Below, piece by piece: positions 57,456 to 64,000 of a stretch of DNA of 64,000 bases (positions are counted from its first letter, which is position 1; every line of letters starts with the position of its first letter). Position numbers and translations under genes: made by a program. Under the pieces are notes generated by a model. The model was not told the DNA's origin. It ran no database searches and worked only from the letters and a program-made list of their open reading frames with translations. This stretch comes from Pseudophaeomoniella oleicola (taxonomy: Eukaryota > Ascomycota > Eurotiomycetes > Phaeomoniellales > Phaeomoniellaceae), in the NCBI GenBank assembly GCA_003868215.1, contig QWDQ01000007.1:62001-126000 (forward strand). Direction: 5' to 3'.

Positions 57456-60400
57456 ATGGTAGTCACGGATAACCATGAGTATCTTTGCGCCGAAGAGCGC
57501 CGGCTGAAAGAGGAGCGGGAACGCAAGAGATACTGGAAGAAATGGGGACCCTATGTCGCCGAGAGACAGTGGGCTACCGTCCGAGAAGACTACTCAGGCG
57601 ATGGGGATGCGTGGTCGCATTTTTCCCACGACCACTCTAGGTCCAGAGCTTATCGCTGGGGTGAAGACGGCATAGCCGGTGTGAGTGACACGCATGGCTT
57701 GCAAAACATTGCTCTCGCATTCTGGAATGAGAAGGATGATCTCTTGAAGGAGCGGTTGTTCGGTCTCAGCAACCCTCAGGGGAATCATGGAGAAAGTGTC
57801 AAGGAAGCACATTTCCATCTTGATAATACCCCAAGTCATTGTAAGTGCAAGATGATCTCTGCTTTCGATGCGCACTGTTGCTAAGGATTTTCAGCCTACA
57901 TGAAGTATCTATACAAGCTTCCACAGCGCAAGTTCCCGTACGAAGAGCTCGTCGCTGAGAACGCAAAACGTGGCAAGGACGAGAGAGAGTATAATATCGT
58001 CGATACCGGTATCTTCGATGAAAACAGGTATTTCGATATCTTCATTGAAGTGGCTAAAGAAGCGGATGACGAAGAAGAATTATTGTTCCGTGTGACGGCG
58101 TACAACAGAGGGCCAGAAGCTGCTCCTTTGCACATCATTCCGCATGTGTGGTTCAGGAATACATGGTCCTGGGGATATGACAGCACAAAACCGTCAATCA
58201 AGATGGTGGGACCGTTGACCGCGCAAACGAAGCACCAGAAAATTGGCACGAGATTCTTTCAACTTTCACCATCCCCAGGCACCGGACCGAATACCGAGGA
58301 TGTACAGCCGCGGCTGCTTTTCACTGAAAACGAGACGAATTTCGATAAGTTGTATGGTGGCGAGAACAAGCAGCCGTATGTGAAGGATGCCTTCCATCGA
58401 TGGATCGTCGATGAAGAGAAGGGAGCAGTCAATCCAAGAGCACACGGCACCAAATGTGCGGCTTGGTACTCCTTCGATGAAGGCGATGGTGTGCCTCCCG
58501 GTGAATGCGCCGTCGTTCGTTTCAGGCTATCACGCAAGTTCGATGGATACCTCAACGAGGAACTTCTTGATGACATTATCGAGCAACGACGTGCTGAGGC
58601 TGACGAGTTCTACTACCGTATCAGCCCTCTTCCAATGGCGGATGATCAAAGAAACATCCAGCGACAAGCTTTCTCGGGTATGCTCTGGTGTAAGCAGCAC
58701 TACCATTTCATTTGGGATCAATGGGCGAACGGTGACCCTGCTATGCCTCCACCTCCGCCAGAACGAAAAGCTATCCGAAACACGAATTGGAAGCATATGT
58801 ATCTCGACGATATCCTTTCAATGCCAGACTCCTGGGAGTACCCATTCTTTGCAGCATGGGATACCGCCTTCCACTGTATCCCTTTGGCCATGATTGATCC
58901 TGACTTTGCAAAGAAACAATTGGATATTTTGACCAGAGAATGGTATATGCATCCGAACGGGCAGCTGCCTGCTTACGAATGGAACTTTGGTGACGTGAAC
59001 CCTCCTGTACACGCCTGGGCTGTTTTCAGGACCTTCAAGATCGAACGTAAGATATATGGTCGCCAGGATCTAGACTTTCTGGAGCGTGTCTTTCAAAAGC
59101 TGCTGCTCAACTTTACTTGGTGGGTCAACCGTAAGGACTTCGAAGGCAAGAACGTCTTCGAAGGAGGTTTCCTAGGCCTTGACAATATCGGCTTGTTCAA
59201 CCGATCAGATCCACTTCCTACGGGCGGTGTCCTGGAACAGGCTGACAGCACTGGATGGATGGCCTTTTACTGTCTCTGCATGCTCAACATTGCTCTAGAG
59301 CTTGCCAAGCACCGTCGCATCTATGAAGATATTGCCTCCAAGTTTTTCGAGCATTTCATACTTATTTCCGATGCCATGTCCTATTCTTCCGATGGAAATG
59401 AGAGGTCGCTGTGGAACGATGATGACGGATTCTACTATGATGCTATCTCTTGGGGTGGGCCCTTCTCACAGCAGCTTCCCGTCCGCTCCCTGGTCGGACT
59501 TATTCCACTCTACGCAACACTCACGCTGGAGCCCGAACTTATTGACAAGTTCCCCAGCTTCAAACGCCGCATGAACTGGTTCATTGAAAACCGGCATGGC
59601 GTCGCTGAGAGAAATATTGCCTCGATGAAGAAACGCGGAAAGGGCGACCGTCTCCTTCTTGCTCTCGTCAACCGTGAACGCCTTGAGAAAATCTTGAAGC
59701 GTATGCTCGACGAGACAGAGTTCTTGTCAGAACATGGTATTCGATCGTTGTCGAAGCACCATGAGGCAAATCCTTATAGCATGGACGTCAATGGTCAGAC
59801 TTTTAAAGTGGGCTATGTCCCGGGTGACAGCGATAGCGGTCTCTTTGGAGGGAACTCCAATTGGCGCGGACCTATCTGGATGGCTGTGAATTTCCTGCTT
59901 GTCGAATCGCTCTTGCGTTTCTACATGTTCTACGGGAATTCACTTCAAGTTGAATGTCCTACAGGGTCCGGTGACTATATGCATCTAGGTCATGTCGCAG
60001 AAGAAATCCAGCACAGACTACAGCACTTGTTTGTCAAAAGTGATGATGGAAGAAGAGCAGTCAACAACGGTAATGATCTTCTTGATTTCGATCCCAATTG
60101 GAAGGATTACCTCTGGTTTTATGAGTTCTTTGATGGAGACAGTGGTAGAGGTCTTGGTGCATCACATCAGTGTGGGTGGACTGGTCTGATCGCCAAGTTG
60201 ATTCATGATACTGGGTACGTATTACATTGCTGAGTTATCTCTTACTGTCGGCTGGTCACTAACATCTAGTGTAGTGTCAATTGTCGTCTCCCACAGACTC
60301 CAAGGACTCCGTCCACCGCTGCTGCTCATTACTTTGACGATGTCTTCACCCGCGCCGCCGAACAACGTTCAAAATCCCGTCCTGGATCTCGCTCTGGTGT

Positions 60401-60731
60401 TCCGGCCATGATCCGTCGCTCGAGTACGTCTCGTTCCATCGGTGCCAGATCGTCGTATAATACATCTTTCGCAGATCCGAGCGAGGATCCTCATTATCGG
60501 GATGACGATACCAAATCAGAAAAGTCCAGTGCAGCAGAAGAAGATACATTTGGAAGACCTAGCCGGTTGGCCAATGGTGCAAATGGACATCAAGACACAT
60601 CTTCGGAGAAACAGGAAGCCGATGCTCACATCGACAAATACGTTGCCGATCAACTCCGCCGGTTCAGTACGGGAGATGATCCCAACTCGGCTGTTTACGA
60701 AGATGAGTTCGAAGCTCAATTGGATGGCTAG
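57456..60731 (+). CDS. GH63-family glycoside hydrolase, probably cytosolic
   Basis: GH63 enzymes are alpha-glucosidases and related hydrolases with an (alpha/alpha)6 barrel. Three exons, 57456-57840, 57895-60214 and 60275-60731, with 54- and 60-nt introns, give 1053 residues. The N-terminal part (WATVREDYSGDGDAW, then RWGEDGIAG and QNIALAFWNEKDD) and the barrel part (GMLWCKQHYHFIWDQW, WEYPFFAAWDTAFHCIPL, NDDDGFYYDAISW, SNWRGPIWMAVNFLL, HQCGWTGLIAKLI) fit the large bacterial/fungal GH63 branch, not ER glucosidase I. There is no signal peptide or membrane helix, so ER N-glycan trimming is unlikely. The third exon adds about 150 residues rich in Ser/Arg/Asp, with RRSSTSRSIGARSS, that look disordered and phosphorylatable. 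The natural substrate is unknown. Confidence 0.85.
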
Positions 60732-63002
60732 AAATTCGGATGAGATCAGGATAACACTGAGCAGTATGATCACCACCAACTTCCCCCACCCTAGAGATAA
60801 TAGTAAGGATCTTGAAACCAAAATAGAGAAATAGAAGATAGAATTTAGAGAACTCGGGGTAGTAGTATTGAAGAATTTACTGGCAACAGAAGCCCCTTTT
60901 CTTTTGAAAATATACATATATATTTTATACCCGGGCGGCAAGAAGTCGAAAACGTCCACACGAGACAACTACAACTTTGGACTCACTCATCTCCTCTTAT
61001 CAAGGGGGATCCAGCATTTGCCTCTCTCACAACAATTCCTTCCTCTTTTACCACCACCCGAAATCGCTTTGAAGCGCCTTGCCTTGTTTGTGTCCTCTTC
61101 TAATTATGTCATCTTAAGTCCGTGGGGCATCTAGATCTAGATTCGAGAGGTAAGTTCGTTCGTTTGTTCATTCAAACTATGTACGCTATCGCTACGGCTA
61201 CTGCAGAGAGGAGAGGAGGTACAGCGCCGTGTAGGGACAGGCCCCCCATCTATGGACTCTACTAAGTAGAGGGGAAGAGGGGAGGTAAGTGGTAAGTATC
61301 GACCTATCACCAGGGGGGGAGGAGGTAGAGGGGATCGAAGTCGCAAGATACTCGCGATACGCGCACGCACGCACAGTGTTCCTCTCTCCCAGTCACTGTA
61401 TATCTAGATATCCCCTTTACATGCGGCTACATGCTCTAACATCCTGGAACATGCTCTACATGCGTCGGTCATCCTTCGGGGGTTCCTTCCAACCTTTCCT
61501 CTCTCCTCTTCTCTACCCAACCTTCTAGACCATCTTTCCGATGCTTCCCTTCCATTCCATTTCCGGCCTCGTTTCTGTTCATATTCCTCTCGTACGAGCC
61601 TGTAGGGCTTAAGTTTACTCTCCACGTACTTAATGTAAATTGCCTTACCCAGTAAGAAGTGGTGGTAGAAAAAGCGAATCGGGATTAAAGTTTTTCCGGC
61701 ATCTGGCTTTTTGAACTGATTGCCGCAAAACTCAATCTCACGTGGATGAGTACCCATAAGTTAGTAATAAATAACCTACGGTACTGCCATCCGTAGCTAG
61801 GTCCAGCCACATCCATTTACTACGTAGTAATCAGATATGACTAATGTCCATAGGAAAAACGCGGCTGGGAGGAGCAGAATTGTGGCTGGTGGTTCCTTTT
61901 GAACCTTCTTTCCTCTTTCCCCGTTTCTTTTTTCTTTCAACAAACTGTAAGCACGTCATTTTCGTGAGTAGAGACGGCACGGCAGGCAGGCGTAAGAAAG
62001 GAATAGGTTGGCTAACCCTACCTGAGGTAGGTAGCTAGCTGCCATGCACGACGGCGACGACGACGACGATGTTGGGATTGTCGTCAGCATACGTAAAAAC
62101 GTGCTCAGTCACTTTTTGCTTTCTTTCTTTGACTCGTTTCTTTCTTTCCTATATAAAGTTGTTCTAATGATCGTTTGCGGGCAGCCGTATTGACGTCTAT
62201 GGTCGTTTGGGTTTTTCGTACTCTTGGCTTTTTCAGGTCGACCCTCCGAGGATGCCCGAAAGCTACCTGAGCCTACCTTAAAACCTACTGCATATAAGAT
62301 ATGACGTTGATGGTGGTGGTGGTGATGATGATGATGATGATGACAATGTTTCTCCAGGACAAGGGAGAGGGATTAGCTCCGATGGACAAAATGAATTGTA
62401 TCATTAATGAGCAGTTCTAGGCCTGTCTCGTTGGGATCATGTTGGAAAGGAATGAAGAATAAGTAAGGAGATGATATGCAGGCAGAGGAGAATGGCACAT
62501 CGATAGGAATGAATGACACTAAACTGAATAGGTACTAGGGCCAAGAGTATCACTGAAGGTGTCGTGAATTCGGGCTGTGCTCTTTCTCTCATTCTTCAGA
62601 CAACACATGTCTAACTACAAGCCACGGCATGGAATCCTCGAAACGGATATTCTTCTGTGTATTGGGCTGTGTATTGGGCATGATATTTTCTTCGTAGCTA
62701 TCAAAACAGAAAACTCCCTACCCTAACCTGGGCTATGCTATGCAATGTAAATCTCACACAAAAGAGATCTGATCTTGGTGTAAAAGTTTAGAAAGCTATC
62801 TCGTCAATCGTATGAAATTTTTGTAGCCAAAGTAAATCTTTGACCGATGATGATATTCGTCGAGCTTCCGAGTTCATTGACTCCTGTCCACCCAAACGGT
62901 CCTCCAATCATTGATCTCATGCATCATTATGTTAAAATGAAAGGAAATTCGACTACCGTAGATTTCGTGCTCAAGCAGTCGCTGAAGTCGTTGGGGATCA
63001 CG
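60732..63002. other. Intergenic region (2.3 kb) with short simple repeats
   Basis: Lies between converging genes (GH63 rightward, cyclin leftward). It holds TATACATATATATTTTATA near 60909, a TTACTACGTAGTAA palindrome at 61817-61830, CCTGAGGTAGGTAGCTAGCT near 62020-62040, an ACG run at 62049-62069 and a GGT/GAT run at 62311-62343. Open frames such as 61404-61757 (minus) have no domain. The length would suit a long cyclin 3' UTR or an unrecognised non-coding transcript, neither shown here. Confidence 0.45.
62311..62343. repeat. (GGT)n(GAT)n microsatellite
   Basis: Four to five TGG/GGT units pass directly into six to seven GAT units in intergenic DNA. Confidence 0.85.
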
Positions 63003-64000
63003 CTAATGAACCAACTGCTGTTGGTAGTCGTACGCATGATGGGGGGGAATTTGATGCTGTTGGCTGCGACCAGTAGCAGTGTTGAAAATCCTTGCCATCA
63101 TACCACCCATGACGCCAGCAGGTGCAATTGACATTTTAGCCTTTTTAGATGGTTGTTGTTCACCGTGGTAACTGAGTTGATGAGTCTTGAGCTGAGGTCG
63201 TAGTGCTGCCTTGTAGTGGTGTCCAGAGGCTGTGTCATCCACGATAAGGATTTGCTCATCATTGTTAGAGCAGATCGATGAAGGAGTAGTACTGCGGAGC
63301 GAAGGTGCAACGCTAGAGGAACGCGACGATGGAATAGAGCTGTTGAGGGTTTGGGAGGTACTGGACCGCGATAGAGCGGGTAGATCCCGCACCGAAGGTG
63401 GAGAGATGGAGCGTCGGCTGATGGCACTTGGTGAGGCTCTCCGTTTGTGGACGAGCGGTGGGAGGTGAATCGAATGTGAGGATGCTGGGTAGCGAGCTGG
63501 GCTGCATAGTCTGTCGTCTGTGAAAGAGCGTGCAGACTCGTAGACCGGAGCTTGTTGCTTGTGAATAGGATGCATGACTGGATGTTGAAAGTATTGCTGT
63601 GGTGGCATGAAAGATGTCGGTCCAAAGTTGTAAGCATCAGCCATACGGCGTTGCTCTTCTTGTATGTCGAGCTCGATCTGGATCCTGATTGGTGCAAGGA
63701 AAGGTTCGAAGTGCTCGAAAAGATCCTGCTCGGCGACGGTGGTATCGAAATCCAACAGATAGAGTAATTGTCGCTCCATCAAGTTAACCTCGGCGAGAGA
63801 GAAGCCAAATCCATCATACCCTTTGACAGCGGTGAACCTTGCCCAGTGCTTGTTCTTTGGGCTTGAATCGTTCAGGCTCTTGGCGGCGAGGATGAGGGAA
63901 GCCAGGAAGATACGGTGGACGGTGCATCGCATACCCTTCGCAACGGGTGGCAGTCGTGCCTGCAATCTGCTCAAGAAGACCAAGGAGCTCATCAAGGTTG
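63003..64000 (-). CDS. Pcl-type cyclin, 5' end beyond window edge
   Basis: Pcl cyclins activate the Pho85-type CDK in cell-cycle start, polarity and nutrient signalling. The reading frame is open to the right edge and ends at 63003, so the N-terminus is missing; about 332 codons are visible. The cyclin box is clear: SLVFLSRLQARLPPVAKGM, then CTVHRIFLASLILAAKSLND, then NKHWARFT and VNLMERQLLYLLDFDTTV, with the conserved Lys of AAK. It ends near residue 115 of the visible part. The rest is Ser/Pro/His/Gln-rich and probably disordered, with SP sites and a basic patch (SKKAKMSIAPAG). The SPKNKHWARF block is typical of the Pcl1/2 (Aspergillus PclA) branch. No intron is evident in the visible part. 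Confidence 0.88.
   Translation of the reverse strand, partial: TLMSSLVFLSRLQARLPPVAKGMRCTVHRIFLASLILAAKSLNDSSPKNKHWARFTAVKGYDGFGFSLAEVNLMERQLLYLLDFDTTVAEQDLFEHFEPFLAPIRIQIELDIQEEQRRMADAYNFGPTSFMPPQQYFQHPVMHPIHKQQAPVYESARSFTDDRLCSPARYPASSHSIHLPPLVHKRRASPSAISRRSISPPSVRDLPALSRSSTSQTLNSSIPSSRSSSVAPSLRSTTPSSICSNNDEQILIVDDTASGHHYKAALRPQLKTHQLSYHGEQQPSKKAKMSIAPAGVMGGMMARIFNTATGRSQQHQIPPHHAYDYQQQLVH

Overview
The window is nuclear DNA from a filamentous ascomycete (Pezizomycotina). Most introns are 45-90 nt with GTAAGT-like donors and CTAAC/CTGAC branch sites. Genes lie about every 2-3 kb on both strands, and the protein set is fungal: Hop1, Eaf7, Mtc6, a Pcl-type cyclin, a DHA2 transporter and an RGS-LOV photoreceptor. 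I cannot fix the class from the sequence alone. I saw no virus-derived element, no intact transposon, no rRNA and no convincing tRNA.

Layout. 0-8.4 kb: the N-terminus of a zinc alcohol dehydrogenase (cut by the window edge), an M1 aminopeptidase, MTC6, and SEC62 divergent from MTC6. 8.4-10.9 kb: a long intergenic stretch with a TAC microsatellite. 10.9-21.7 kb: a large disordered PH-domain protein, the AP-3 sigma subunit divergent from an EngB-type organellar GTPase, then a CDC4-type F-box/WD40 protein. 24-32 kb: HOP1 (11 exons, rebuilt here from splice sites), an SRPK-like kinase, an unrecognised acidic protein and the SDH assembly factor SDHAF4. 34-43 kb: the ESCRT-III protein Vps60/CHMP5, a SAPS-family Sit4-phosphatase partner, and acetylornithine aminotransferase. 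43.8-47.8 kb: a DHA2 efflux transporter, 0.8 kb of extreme low-complexity DNA, and a HpcH/HpaI aldolase. 49.5-55.9 kb: an RGS-LOV blue-light receptor, the retromer subunit VPS29 (with a 15-nt exon) divergent from the NuA4 subunit EAF7. 57.5-64 kb: a GH63-family protein without a secretion signal and, at the right edge, a truncated Pcl-type cyclin.

Most genes are unlinked housekeeping functions; there is no operon or biosynthetic cluster. Several gene pairs share short divergent promoters (MTC6/SEC62, APS3/EngB, VPS29/EAF7). Three endomembrane genes (APS3, VPS60, VPS29) and two probable cell-cycle regulators (CDC4-like, Pcl cyclin) sit in the same 64 kb, but nothing shows they are co-regulated.

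The most notable gene is the RGS-LOV photoreceptor at 49549-52206. It belongs to a known but little-studied class in which light controls membrane binding and possibly G-protein signalling. Other points of interest are two micro-exons (15 and 23 nt), a conserved SAPS C-terminal segment that lies beyond an in-frame stop and needs a roughly 0.4-kb intron, two introns whose retention keeps the reading frame, and repeated intergenic palindromes (ACTACGTAGT three times, and GGTACC-centred AGGTAGGTACCTACC-like motifs).
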